NCBI GenBank assembly: GCA_018873225.1
Contig: JAEILZ010000001.1
Location: forward strand, 992,001-1,056,000
Length of the DNA: 64,000 nucleotides
DNA from: [Phialemoniopsis] sp. UDSM-2020
Taxonomy: Eukaryota > Ascomycota > Sordariomycetes > Thyridiales > Thyridiaceae
Reading direction: 5' to 3'
The notes under the pieces were generated by a model. That model searched no databases. It was given only the letters and a program-made list of their open reading frames with translations, and was not told the origin of the DNA. Below are positions 32,141-44,798 of this stretch, in pieces. The number at the start of each line of letters is the position of its first letter. Positions within the stretch are counted from its first letter, which is position 1. The position numbers and the translations under genes are program-made.

Positions 32141-34206
32141 ATGGATAGCATAAAACCCGAGTATTCTTCCCGCTCCTCGCCTTGTGTTGGCCGCTTGACT
32201 TTGGTCCTTCAAAGGTTCGGCATCAGAACATTGAGCATGACCGTCTTGGAGAGCCTTACACTGGAAGGGCCCATGCCATATGGCGTCGCAGCTGCCTTTG
32301 GTATAGTGCTTCACCTGACTTGCTTTCGAGTGGGTGAATGGGACCTATGGATCCCGAGAACCATCCTCGCGTTCATCGTGCTGTACGGCGCTACGATATA
32401 CGCACTCATACATTACGGGCCACCTCAAACGCAAGACCTGCAATCTGGAGTCATTGAGGGATCAAAACTCTTTGCGTCATTACTAGCCGGCATCTGGACA
32501 AGTATAATCTCGTACAGAGCACTCTTTCATCCACTGAGGCGCTTTCCCGGTCCTCCTGCCGCTCGTGTCACTTCCCTTTACGCCACCAAACTGGCCCTTC
32601 GGCGGCTGCAATTTTATACAGAGGTCCAGAAGTTACACCAAGTATATGGAGACTTCATGCGGATAGGTAAGTCAATATCTGCCTGTTCTTGTTCACGGTT
32701 ACTAATGGTGTGTTTCACAGCACCAAATGAGATATCAGTAGCGAATGCTGGTGGACTTAAGACAATCCACTCGAACCAGTCGACATGTTCCAAGGGGCCC
32801 TGGTATAACCTCCTCCTACCTTTGGTTTCTGTCCACACCAGCAGAGATAAGAAGGAACACGCACGCCGTCGCAAGGTATGGGACAAGGGGTTCAGCGCCA
32901 AAGCCCTAAGAGACTACGAGCCCCGCGTCAAGGCTTACTCCAAGATGCTACTCGACAAGGTGCACTCCAGCACCGGAAAGCCATTGGATGTGACGCTGTG
33001 GATGAACTTCTATGGCTTCGACGTCATGGGCGACCTTGCGTTTGGCAAGAGCTTCAACATGCTTCGGGATGGTGTTAAGCACGAGTACATGACGCTCATG
33101 CACAACAATACGCTCGTTGGCAGTCTGTTTGGCCGGTCCCCATGGGCACTCATGATCTTCAAGGAGATCCCGATATTGAATTACACACAGAAGAATTTTC
33201 TTGCTTTTCTCAAGAAGGAGGTGAAAAGCCGGATGGAGGTAGGATAGCCACGCCCTACCTGGAGAAGTACTTGGCTGATGACTTGGTTTAGCGAGACCCG
33301 GACTTGCCTGATGTCTTCTCTTGGCTCCTGGACGAGTACCGAATGAATCCCAACGCATCACACCAGGACTTTTTGGATTTGCATGGCGATGCGAACCTGA
33401 TTGTGGTTGCGGGCAGGTTTGTAACTCCCTCGTTCCAGCTGTGCCAAAATTACGAAGTTGACAAGTAGCTACAGTGACACTACGGCTGCTTCAATGACCT
33501 TCATCCTGTTTGAGCTAGCACGCCACCCGCAGGTATACAAGAAGTTACAACAGGAAGTGGATGCTTTCTATGCCGAAAACGAGGAGCCCGATCACATCGG
33601 CCTGACGAAGCTCAAATACCTGCAGGCCGTCATTGATGAGGCCTTACGGCTACACCCTGCAGTTCCCTCTGGCGTCCAGAGGCAAACCCCACCGGAAGGC
33701 GTGCACATCGGGGAGACATTCATTCCAGGCAACACCATTGTTCAGGTACCTCTTTACACTGTAGCAAGAGGTCAGTTGAACACAATTCATGCGCTTTTTC
33801 TATTTCGATGCTAACCAGCTCTTGGTGAATCATAGACGAGCGGTGTTTCCTTCAAGGGGACAAATTCATCCCGGAGCGCTGGACAACGCAACCAGAACTA
33901 GTGAGGGACGCTACAGCATTCGCGCCCTTTCAGATTGGTACGTCACTTTCCGTGTTCTTCTCTTCAGACTCATAAAGTGTCCATTGGACTCACATGCAAC
34001 TAGGGCGGTACTCCTGTGTGGGCAAGCAACTCGGTCTCATGGAGATTCGCTGTGTCATCAGCCAGATCGTGCATCGCTATGACTTCACGTACGCCCCTGG
34101 ACAAAGTCCCGAGGCATTCGAAGAGGGGATAGTGGACGGCTTCACGGTCATATGCCCCAAGCTTGAAATGGTGTTTACCCCGCGTGAAGCTGGAGCCGGG
34201 CAATGA
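32141..34206 (+). CDS. Cytochrome P450 monooxygenase, membrane-anchored
   Basis: Exons 32141-32666, 32721-33238, 33292-33416, 33475-33770, 33836-33937 and 34004-34206 sum to 1770 nt (589 aa; 557 aa from Met33 at nt 32237, which may be the true start). Two hydrophobic N-terminal segments (YGVAAAFGIVLHLTCF and ILAFIVLYGATIYALI) anchor it in the ER. Then come the proline-rich hinge FPGPPAAR, the I-helix ANLIVVAGSDTTAA spanning intron 3, the K-helix EALRLHP, FIPERW, and the heme loop APFQIGRYSCVGK with Cys near residue 527. The heme loop has Tyr at the position where many P450s have Arg, a form seen in several fungal families. The protein looks intact. The substrate is unknown; the neighbours suggest an alcohol/acid pathway. 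Confidence 0.93.
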
Positions 34207-34452
34207 GGGATCCACTTGCTGAGCGCCAGCCCCGTGGGGAGGGGAACTTTAAGCCCGAGGGAGTTAGCTTTGTTAGGTTTAGCTGGGTGCTGAGCATCCC
34301 ATCCCTTCGGTCTTGCTGGAATATTAAACTCTTTTCCCTGCTTCGATCTCTCTCCACTTTCCGGCATTTGCAAGCCCCTCTGTGCCTTACGCCCTATAGC
34401 AGCAGATCCATTACTCAGTGCAACCTCTGCGTGACACCGGGAGATAAACATC

Positions 34453-35875
34453 ATGGTCAGCGAAGAGGTCACATCCACCACTACACCGGAGGATCACAAG
34501 CTGGTCGCGAAACGCCTCAAGAAGAGGGAACTCGACCGCCGAGCCCAGCGAAGCGCCAGGGTCAAGACCAAGAACCGCTTGGCTTACCTAGAGGGCTTGG
34601 TCGAGGCCTTCAGCCAGAACGACACGAGCGAGACTGCGAGCACCCTCGCCAAGCAGTTAGAAGAGGCGCTCGAGGAGCGAGACCGGCTGAGAAAGTTCCT
34701 CGAGACAGTGGGAGACTCGATCAAGACACACTTAGGGGGCGCTTCTGGGTCCGCTGCACAAGATCAGCAGCACTCTGCCCCATCAGTCGACCGGTCTTCG
34801 GGATTCGCGAATAGCAACTCGGCGGTGCTAGGTACACCTGCTGCATCAACCGACTCGCCAGCAGCCGGGTCGATGGAAGCATCGGACCTTTCCCTGACCG
34901 GTCAGTGGAACGGGTCTGCTGGTAATAATTACCTGTCTTGCGCCTCCCCAATCTCACTTTCGCCCTGCAACTGCTCGTCGCATCGCACCCGGAGACTCTC
35001 TGATGGGAAGATGGTCAACTTCAACACATGGCGCGCGGCCAACGAAATCATGACTACACCGGAAGCTGCTCTGAGCGACATTGATGGCAAGCGGATGACG
35101 ACTAGTGAGGACTTTGTGGCTAGAGTCATACTCGATGGTTGGGATCATGTCGCCCGAGAGTTTCATGTCACCCCTACGTGGGCAAAGATCCGGGTGCTGG
35201 ACGAGATATGCTTCCACGCATGCAGTGAGGTTGAGCGTCTGGCCATCCTATGGATGCTCCAGCTCGTCATGCAGTTCCGACAGGACCCAACGCCAGCCAA
35301 CGCAGCAAACCTTCCAGAGTGGTGCCAGAAGATGTAAGCTGCCGTGATCCCATGCTCGCACTAGCGTCATCGTGTACTGACGAGCTTCCCAAGACCTTCG
35401 CAAGGGTTTCATAGCCATTGCGTTGACTACATTGTCTGGTAGGTGCCCATCAATCCCGACCTAGACCAGCAGACTGACTTGGATGACACTTAGGCCGGCT
35501 GTTCGAGAACGCTTCATGATGTCGGAGCACAGCTACTGCAAGAATCTCTTCTGGGACCTCCTCCGGGACCACATACGCATTGTCTGGCCATTCACCTTTC
35601 AAGATTGCTACTTCTACGATGTTGAGCAAGACCAGTACACACTCTCTGGTGTGTTTAAGCATACCCTTTTCGATATCAGAAGCTGGACGATGGAGCAGGA
35701 CTTCTTCACTCATTTCCCAGAGCTCTATCCCGACATCCCTTTATACCTGGAACTCCCACTGAATTCCGCTGATCCGCTTGACCCGGACCTTTCTTCGCAT
35801 TTGACGCCGGGCGCCTCAATCGACAATACGGATTCTGTTCATTCGTTTCTATGTAACAATACTTTTGTAGTCTAA
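34453..35875 (+). CDS. bZIP transcription factor with C-terminal DUF3425 (second copy)
   Basis: Exons 34453-35333, 35394-35438 and 35494-35875 give 435 aa. The basic region is KKRELDRRAQRSARVKTKNR (about residues 20-40), followed by LAYLEGLVEAF. A Ser-rich linker follows, then DUF3425: VARVILDGWDHVAREFHVTP, LDEICFHACSEVERLAILWM, then HIRIVWPFTFQDCYFYDV. Architecture and the Asn-to-Asp change in the basic region match the bZIP at 7123-8812, but the two differ strongly in sequence, so they are old paralogues. It starts 246 bp after the P450 stop on the same strand and is a candidate local regulator of the enzyme run around it. Confidence 0.9.
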
Positions 35876-36777
35876 TGCCAATCGCAATGTACCTTTTGCC
35901 GACGTATGTCATCAAATTCAACGCGGTCTAGAGATGTGAGTTTCGCTGTTTTGGTGGTCTGGGATCAGTCTGAACACTGGCCAGACTCCTTGTTCCCCAG
36001 AGACGCGCGCGCCAGAGGCCCGGGACGTTGGAATTGCCTGCTTACGCCTCCCATCCCTGGCCCAGGTGCAGGATGCCGATCCCCACATCTACCGAGGCGA
36101 GGCCCACTTCAACCGAAACCCCCCAATCTTGGCGGTGGTGTTGGCAAATGCTGGGTCAAGTTGGAGGACACTGGAGTGGTCTTTCTGAGCTAGCCGCGTA
36201 AGCCTTTCCGTGCCACCATGCTCCTTTGGCGCATTTCTAGAGCGGGGGCAGCTCTGGTGAGGCGGTTGCCCTGCCCGTGCCCCCAGTCGCACTGAAGCCA
36301 TAGTGTCTCTCACTACGGAGGTACCTAGCTTCATGCCGCAATCCAAGGGGCGTCCCTACCCACTTCGAATGTAGTGACTCCCTTAGGGCTGAAGGATGGA
36401 TAGGATGGGGGATTATCTCTAAGAGACCGCTGACAGCGTAGTTCGACCAATCTTTGCTCAATTGAGTGACTAGTTGCGAGATATCCCAAGGTATGAGGTA
36501 CTCCTTTGACTGGGGTAGCAACCATCCTCCAGCCAGCGAATGATGTCTCTTCTTTTGGACCCCATGATGTTTGGGCTGGAGCAACCACACTTAAGGGGTT
36601 TAAGTGCTGTTAAACCCGAGGCCCCTCCTAAACATCACGGCTGGAATCGTACATCGTGCCGAGGGGGGCCAATCATCCAGCTCCAAATTTCTCATATAAT
36701 TGTTTTGCTGAGGCTTATAGTTTGTTCGAATGGAATGAATCACGCCAGTAATTACGCCTCGTCATACCTAAGTCAAT
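35876..36777. other. Intergenic, bZIP to CoA ligase
   Basis: No supported gene. Short ORFs on both strands have no family content. Confidence 0.45.
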
Positions 36778-38517
36778 ATGCCCATCCCGTCGAGATGGAC
36801 CACTCCAGTGCCGGAGGTCTCCCTTCAGAAATGGGTCTTTGGATCTTCCTTCGGTCGCCTCACTAGCGATCCTGTCTTTATCGATGCAGACAAACCGGAA
36901 AACAAAGTCTCGTACTCCGACTTCCGCCTCTGGTCCAAGAAGGTCGCGCTAGGATTGCAACGATGCGGGTTGCAAAATGGGGACCGCGTGTTGCTGTTCA
37001 GCGGCAACCACATCTTGTTTCCGTCAATCTTTATGGGAGTGATCATGGCTGGTGGTGTGTTCACGGGAGCCAGCCCCGCCTTCACGGCAGGCGAGCTTGC
37101 CTACCAGCTGAGCAACAGTGGCGCCTCCGTGATCATCGCCGCAGCTGAAGTGCTCGATGTGGCTCTGAAGGCCGCCGAAAAGGCCAAGCTGCCGAAGGAC
37201 CGTCTCTTTGTACTACACGACCCCAAAATGAGTCCTCCCAAGTCTGCCTCGCAGGCGCGAAGCTGGACAGAATTGCTCGCGAGCGACTCAGATGCCGAAC
37301 AGTTTCACTGGGTTGAACCCACCAACCCGCGCGAGACGACCTGCTGCCTGAATTACAGCTCCGGCACAACTGGGTCACCCAAGGGTGTCGAGATCACACA
37401 TTACTCTTACGTGGCGAACGGCGAAGCAGCGCTGCTCCAGCGCCGCCTCACGAAAGAAGCCACGCGCGACACATCGGTCGGCAACGGCCTCTGCTTCCTG
37501 CCTCTGTACCACGCCGCAGCGCAGACGAACTATGTTGTGAACAGCCCAAGGATGGGCGACCGCGTCTACGTAATGCCAAGTTTCAACTTTGAACGCATGC
37601 TGCAGCATGTCGAGCGCTACGGCATCTCGGTCGTCGGCTGCGCTCCTCCCATCGTGCGCGCACTGGTCAAGAGCCCGCTGCCGCGAAAGTACGACCTGAG
37701 CTCCGTGACCAGTCTCACCTGCGGCACGGCACCGCTGGCGCCGGACCTCGCTTCGGAAGCCGAGAAGCTGTGGCCCGGCGGCAAGGTGTTTGTCAAGCAG
37801 GGATGGGGCATGACTGAGCTCACAGCCCTCGGCACCATGGTCGACCCCGCCGCGACAGCTCGATCAGACTCTGTGGGCGAGGCGGTGCCAAATGTTACGT
37901 TCAAGCTCATGGACGGAGATAAAGAGGTCACCGAGGCCAACAAACGCGGCGAGCTATGGTTTTCGGGACCTACAGTCATGAAGGGATACTGGCGCAACCC
38001 GGAGGCTACGAGGGACACGATTGTGGTTCAAGATGGCATCCGGTGGCTCAAGACCGGAGACGTCGCCTATGTAGACTTCTACGGCCCGGGAGCGCTGATT
38101 CACATCGTCGATCGTATCAAAGAGCTACTCAAGGTAAAAGGCTTTCAGGTCGCTCCGGCCGAGCTCGAGGCAGTTCTCATTGAGCGTAAAGATGTCCTGG
38201 ACGCCGCTGTAGTTGGCGTCAAGATAGATGGCGAGGAGGCCCCCCGAGCATACATCATTAAGTCACCAGACTGCCGAGCCACCGAAAATGATATTAGGAA
38301 ATGGATGGAGACGCGAGTGGCGAGATACAAGTGGTTAACGGGTGGTGTCGTCTTTACTGACACTATTCCCAGGATCCCGGTAAGTAATATCATCCCGTGC
38401 GATTCTGATGATTGGAGCTAACACGCAGTAAAGTCTGGCAAGATCCTTCGCCGTGTGCTCAGAGAACAGGCGCAAGCGGAGCTGGCCAAGGGGAAGCGAG
38501 CGGCAAAGCTATCATGA
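36778..38517 (+). CDS. 4-coumarate-CoA ligase-like acyl-CoA synthetase (AMP-binding)
   Basis: Exons 36778-38379 and 38434-38517 give 561 aa. ANL-superfamily motifs in order: the P-loop-like CLNYSSGTTGSPKGVEITH (about residue 190), VKQGWGMTELTALG (A5), GELWFSGPTVMKGYW, the hinge KTGDVAYVD and IHIVDRIKELLKVKGFQVAP, and the catalytic Lys in PSGKILRR near the C-terminus. The last motif is split by the only intron; joining at AAAG (38431-38433) rather than the CAG at 38426-38428 avoids an immediate stop and restores PSGK. Adenylates a carboxylic acid and transfers it to CoA. The C-terminus (AAKLS) is not a canonical peroxisomal tail. It fits between ALDH/ADH (making acids) and the thioesterase. 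Confidence 0.92.
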
Positions 38518-38917
38518 GGACGTCACAATGTACCGGGGATGTGTGTCGATCCCACTGAAACTTCTTTGCCAAGAGTAGATTAGGTGTCCGAGAAACTAAT
38601 AACCATAAACGTTGATATCCACCTGTCTATTCCATTCTAGTCGTGGATGCATGCACTGATGGATCAGAGCGGGTCTACGCGTGTATCCCGACGACTCCGA
38701 ACTTTCTGACTCGACATGGATCCAAGGTGTGTTCCCCGCACTCCCAGGTAGCCGCCTCGGCTCGATCCACTCCCCCCTGCACCTTGCTGCGTCTTTCCTC
38801 CACACTCAATGTCGGTCAAGTCTTTTTCAGTCTCTTCCTTTGTATTCTTCTGTCCTCAATCAAGCTTGACATATCGGTCTTGTCTACCAACACTTCCCCG
38901 CATGAAACGCCGAACCC
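38518..38917. other. Intergenic, CoA ligase to Zn2Cys6 gene
   Basis: Pyrimidine-rich leader before the Zn2Cys6 ATG (about 38760-38900); nothing else seen. Confidence 0.4.
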
Positions 38918-41717
38918 ATGCCTCGACCGAGAGCTCCAAAAGCATGCCTTCGCTGCCGTGGGAGGAAAGTCCGGTGCGATGTATCCCTTTCCGGCATACC
39001 ATGTCGCAACTGTTCTCTGGACAGCACAGACTGTGTAGTGGCTGATAGAATGTCGCGACGGTACGTTGTCTGCGTTCTATCTTCCCAGAGGGGACTGCGC
39101 TCACAAGGCTTTCCCACCAGCCGGTTACCGCGAAACGACGAGACTAAAGATGACACTGTGACGCACAGCATCCTGCCTCAGAGCCTCCCGGAGGATGTCC
39201 TTGAACTGATCAGACACGGGTCGAATACTCCCAATACTAGTCATGACTGCATTTCGACACCACAAGCCGACGCGCCTATGACAATGCCCAAGACTTGTCA
39301 ACTAGCAACTGCTGCAAGCACCGAGGAGCCGCCACTTAACCTGGAACTCACGGATGGCTTCTTCAACGAGGCATCACAGCTCGTTTCTGAAGTTGCGCCA
39401 TTGGATACACACTGCCAACTCTCCACAACGTATACCGGATGGCCATCGTGTGGCAACTGCTTTGAACCATCAGACTACCGGTTCTTGCGACTGCCCGACT
39501 TGACCAGTATGTCCTTGGAGGATGTCGAGTGCTTGCGCTTGCAGGGCTGCCTGCAGCTTCCGCCCAGGTATATCTTGGACGAGTTCGTGCGGCAGTACTT
39601 CCTTCACGTACATCCTATCGTACCTTTGCTTGATGAAGGTCTATTCTGGGACGTCTACCGTGATCAGACCGGCTCCGAAACAGCGAACGAGAAGATACCA
39701 TTGGTGTTGTTCTATGCCATGCTCTTCGCCTCCTGTAGTGTAAGTTGACTCAAAGACTCATCGAGGTCAATGGAGACTGACACCGATACTAGTTTGTCCC
39801 TCGTGCCGTCACATATTCTCTAGGATTTGAGAGTCCTCGAGCGGCCGCCACTTCGATATACAAGAGAGCCAAGGTCAGATCTCTCCAATTACAATTTGAT
39901 AAACTCACTCACAAATGTTTTACAGTTGCTGTACGACCTCGGCACCGAGTCTTCTCCCATATCTCTTGCACAGGTCTCTCTTCTTCTCACTTTCTTCCCA
40001 ATCAACCTAGGAAAAGGACCGGAGAACCCAAACACGATCTGGCTTGAGCTCGCCCTGCACCACGCCAAGGCTGTTCGTGCCGACAGGGCCATGCACACTA
40101 CTATACTCTCTCCAGATACAAGCAGCAGGGACAGGCGGACTAGAACTCTGCGGCGGCTCTGGTGGTGCTGCATCATTCGCGACAGGACTCTTGCGCTAGG
40201 TTTGAGGCGCGACATCCACATCACGAAACCTTACCCTCCGTTAGACCAGAACGACTTCGAGTGCGAGATCAGCCGCTCCCTAGTCCACGACCCCGTCACA
40301 AAACGCCGACTGGTCAGCATCTTCATGCGCGTGATGGACCTCTGCACAGTCTTGACCAACCTGTTGCCTTTACTGTCACTTCTGGAGGAATCTACTACCA
40401 AGGAAGAGATGGAGAACGACCAGCGCACGTTGAACGAGTGCAGACTGTCGTTAATAAAGTGGTACGAGACAACAAGACGACAATTTCCCGTGCCTGGCAA
40501 GACGGCCGACTTCCGGCACCAGTCGGTCATCATTCACACTGGACTTCTCTACGTCTACTACCAGTAAGTTATCATTATGCTCTGGCAATGTAAAACAACG
40601 AATAGCTAATGCCTTCTCTAGTGCTTCAATGATGGGGCTACTCCATCAGGAGGTGCTTGTGAATACCTACATCTCGTCAATAGATGATAGAGCAGTCACT
40701 AGCATCCAGGATAAAAGCCAAGACATCGAAGCGACCACGACGAGCATCACCGACTGTCTGCGAGAGACTGTTCAGCTGGGCCTTGTCCGGTACTTCCCAA
40801 TCTCCATGTAAGTTTCCATTGCGACCTCATTGTCTGTGGACCAGTAGAGTGCTAACTTCAACAGGCTTGCCTTTATTGCCATGCCTCTGCTACTTCACAT
40901 CCTTGATGCCAAACTACATCCACACGAGCATCGTAGCGATGACAAGGCAATGCTTAAGCAAGCTCGTCTCAACACCCTCATACAGGCGATGAAGGAGTAC
41001 CATTCACAATATCACGGCGTCGAGGGGATCAGCCACGCCATACACTATGTCGTGGAATATGCTCAACTTAGTACGACACCTCGACGCAGCCAAGGGCGAA
41101 ACGCCTGGTCTCAGCTGCTGGTGCAGCGTCCAGCTTTCTACCTGCAGTTGACCTGGACCATGCAGCTCAGCCTAGCTAGAGGCACCCTTCCGGGCGAATG
41201 TGAACTCCCAATTAGTCTGAAGGGCCTTCTGGCACAAGACGCGAGCTCTAAACTGCCGTTGGACCATCGACTTCTCATCCCCCCGTATCGATATCGCATC
41301 CTAGAAGATTATCAGAGGAGCAGCCCTAAGCAGATATTGGAGGTTTCGCAATCTTCCCTACTGATCAATTCGCAAACTCCGCGCGGAGTTACTAAGACGG
41401 CCCACGAAGACACGTCCACTGATCGTGACAATAGTAGCTTGGGATCTCTGGCGTCAGACGAGTTTCCATCTGACTTGCAGAGTATCCTTGAAGTTGATCA
41501 AACGATGGGTCAGTCTATGTTCGACGGTATGGACGTTGGAGTGGCCGACCAAATCAGCAATGGGAATGAACACTGGGATATGTCTTTGCAGGGCTTGTCG
41601 GACATTCCTCTCGACTTCCGTAACGGCAGCCCCGGTGATGACGAAGCTCTCAAGATGCTCTTGAGTATGACAGAAGGTGATCAGCAAGATCTGGACGCAT
41701 TATGTACAGCTTGTTAA
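38918..41717 (+). CDS. Zn(II)2Cys6 transcription factor with fungal-specific TF domain
   Basis: Exons 38918-39060, 39121-39739, 39793-39873, 39926-40563, 40622-40807 and 40865-41717 sum to 2520 nt (839 aa). The zinc cluster is at residues 9-40: CLRCRGRKVRC, then PCRNCSLDSTDC (C-x2-C-x6-C, C-x2-C-x6-C). The middle-homology region is at about residues 170-500 (FVRQYFLHVHPIVPLLDE, RRLWWCCIIRDRTLALGLRR). The acidic C-terminus (DDEALKMLLSMTEGDQQD) could activate. The first intron is exactly 60 nt and in frame; its 5' and 3' signals and a CTCAC branch motif support splicing. It ends 86 bp from the converging GH115 gene, so it may control either the hemicellulase cassette or the enzyme run upstream. 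Confidence 0.92.
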
Positions 41718-41803
41718 ATGTAAAATGTAACATAACATGACATATATACCTGGGAAAACAACTCCTATGCACAAAATGAAACACAACAGCAGACCAGACC
41801 ACT

Positions 41804-44798
41804 TCAATGACCTCTGATCAGACTCTCCGGCGGGCCCAACTCGCTCTTCTTAACACCACCAAGGTCAACAACAAGCTTGGTCAACACCATAGTCGGCTCC
41901 AACAGCCACACGCGAAGCGTATGATTCCCATCAGATACGGCGCCGAGGTTCGAGTCCGTCACCCAGACGTTCCGCGTCACCGCGTTGTCCCAGCCCCTCG
42001 GCTCCTGCCCGGCGTCGGCGGACACAGGTGTCGGCTGCACCGTGACGGGGTCCTTGCCGTCGATGGAGAAGGCGAACCGGTTCGGCCGCTCCGAGTTGGC
42101 GTTCTCGGAGCTCGACAGGTACACCGTGAGCTTGGCGCTGCTGGCTTTGGAGAAGCTGTAGAAGGGGTACTCGAGGGAGGGTCCGGCGGCGGTGGTCTGG
42201 CCCTCGACGGTCACCGGCCAGAGCTTGACGCCGGCTAGGGTGCGACCGTAGTCGGGTATCTTGACGTAGCTTGCCGAGTCTCCGCCGTTGCTTAACCGGA
42301 GATAATGATTTGCCTCGATAGACACAGCGCCGCCTGACTCGACGTGGCCCTCGAAATTGGCAGGAAGGTCGGCGAGCTTTTGTAGCGGCACGACGACCGT
42401 TGTGCTCTGCGAACCAGCCTTGACCGTAAGCTCGACAGAGCTACTTCCAGCTGGCACAGCACTCCAGTCTACCTGGATGATGGAACGCAGTTGTGAAGGT
42501 CCTCCGGTGGTTGACAGGCTACCAGAAGGGTTTGTGACCTTGACGTGTCCAACACTGGACTCGATGGTGTATGAAGTTGAGCCTGATTGCCGAAGGAACA
42601 CGTCTATGTATCTATCTTCGTCAGGTGGCATGTACTGGTTCATTGGCAGGAGAGTGATCTTGGCCGCATCAGTAGCGCTAGTGGCAGACCCCTGAATCCC
42701 GATCCCAACCAGCTTCCCTCCCCCACCTGCAGATAAGGACGGAAGATTGGGAAGCGAATTTCGAGCTGGCTCTTGCCAATTGTTGTAACCAATGTGAGTC
42801 TGGTCCATCATGTGATTCCACTTGCCGTTCAGCATCGTATGGTACTCCTTGGTCAGGGCCGTATCGGCGGCAAAGGCGTCCTTGGCATCCTGGGAGAACT
42901 CGTTTGCCCTGATTCGTTTCTCCGTGACATAGCGAGATGCCAGTGCCGCTTTGCTGTAGATCTCAAAGACTTGCTTGCCAGCTTTGACGGGGTGCAAAAT
43001 CAGTTGAAAGAATGGTGTCTTTAGCGCAGCTGGCAGCTTGTCGTAGGTTGATAGGGTGAAGTTGAGGAGAACCTCCCATTCATGGTAGTTCTTCTCGGCC
43101 TCGTCATACTCGACCGCGCTGAAGGCGAAGGGGGTGATGCTCAGGTCCTCGTACTTTCGGCGGGCGGTCAGCATACCGTACGTCGACATGATTCGAGCCG
43201 TGTCATCAGCCACGCTCTCGTCGAACTGAATCCTCGCCCAGTCCCTAAGCCAGTCCATCGTGCTCTCCGGGGTGGAGAACTTGGTCATGTCATAGCCCAT
43301 CGCCAGGAAGTGGCTCGTTGGGAGTTCCTACACCTTTGTCAGCCATGAACCACATCAAGCGATGGTGGTGACAAACCAGAGCCTTGAGGTCTCCAACATT
43401 CGCGATCCACATCATCTGGTTTCCCCTTTCAAACGCCAGATGCATCTGCTCCCAGGTTTTCTGAAGCTGGATGGTGTTGATCCACTTATAGTTCCTCGGC
43501 GAGCCAACATAGTCAAAATGGTAGTACATCCCAGAGCCACCTCGTCGCTGCTTCTCCTTGGCTGTTGGGATCCTTCGAATGTTACCCCTGTTGTCATCAG
43601 ACCAGAGCAGAGTCACGTCCTCCGATACGTCCATACCCTTCTGCCAGTAGCCGGGGACCTCTTTGTACATCACCCACGCCTGAGGGATCTCGGACAGGTT
43701 CTTCCCGGTCGCCGCGGTTAAGGCAGACTGCTGGAACTTGATGACCTCCTGTAGACTCTGCGATGTCAGCGTGGCAGACGCGGCATCTCCGCTGCCTCGC
43801 ATGCCCAGTGTGAAGATGGTAGGCCAGTTCTTTGCACGTTGGGCTCCCTCTGTCATGAACTTCTTCACATTGGCTTGGTTTCGTGACCAGTCCCATGCTC
43901 CCTGGCAGAATCGGCCTTGCTCTTTGTCGGCTCTCGCCATCGGCTCGTGATGCGCCGTCCCGACGTAGACTCCGTATTCGGCTGCCAGGGGCCCGTTCTT
44001 TTCATCGTCGACGTAGAACATGCCATTCCACATGGCGGGCCATAGGTAATTCCCCTTCATCCTCACCAGCAGATCAAAGACCTTGGTGTAGAATTGCGAT
44101 GTGAAAGGGTTGCCATACTGGCTTGACGGGAAATTGCCCTTGGCCCAATTCGTCAGAGCAGGGGCTTCGTCGTTGAAGAATATCCCGCGAAACTTGACCG
44201 ACGGAGACCCTTGGGTCTTGGACATGGTAGGGGCAAAGATGAAATCCCGCTTCTTTGGGGGTACATCCGCCCACCAGTACCAGGGCGAAACACCAATCTG
44301 CTCGGATACATCGTAGACCCCAAAGCTGGTGCCGAGTAAGTCGCTACCCACGATGGCAAAAGCAAACACGGTGCCGCTTTCGTCCTTAACCAGCTGTGAG
44401 GTGTAGGCCTCCCATTTGCCTTCGATCTCAGATACGTTGATCTGTCCAGAAGAGACCAAAGCTTTGATGAGAGGCGACTTCCCGACTGTACCCACAATGA
44501 TCGTAGGATCAGATCCACTCTTTGGTGGCGTATCAGTCTTAGAAATAGAGGCATTAACTCCCAAGACCCTTCCGAAGTCGGCCCCGAGATCGTTGGCTGC
44601 TCTCTGTACTCCAGGGAAGTCATCCCCTGAGACGACAATGCGAGGAGCCGCTCCGGGCCCGGCTATCTTCAGGCCATTTTGTCCCTCAGCGGTGGAAGAA
44701 AAAGTGAACAGCGTTGATTGACCTCCTTGGCCCAAGACGCCAGAAGTGAGGGAGAGGACAAAGACGGCTCCTTGACGGAGACGATTGAAGACTACCAT
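41804..44798 (-). CDS. GH115 xylan alpha-1,2-glucuronidase, secreted
   Basis: Exons 44798-43377 and 43327-41804 (49-nt intron) give 981 aa, the usual GH115 length. The start Met is the second in-frame ATG, which begins a signal peptide (MVVFNRLRQGAVFVLSLTSG); an ATG at 44846 would put 16 residues before it. Family segments: APRIVVSGDDFPGVQRAA, SPWYWWADVPPKKRDFIF, SVKFRGIFFNDEAPALTNWA, MKGNYLWPAMWNGMFYVDDE, GTAHHEPMARADKEQG and LLWSDDNRGNIRRIP. The C-terminal 350 residues are the beta-rich domain. It removes (4-O-methyl)glucuronic acid side groups from xylan. A TATA-like element lies about 107 bp upstream (44905-44914). Divergent from GH62. Confidence 0.95.

Noticed and set aside
38503..38517. 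Peroxisomal targeting signal on the CoA ligase
   Set aside because: The protein ends AAKLS; AKL is present one residue too early, and KLS is not a canonical PTS1.
39061..39088. 28-nt intron at the start of the first Zn2Cys6 gene (first CAG acceptor)
   Set aside because: Too short for a fungal intron; the 60-nt version ending at 39120 has a branch-like CTCAC and keeps frame.
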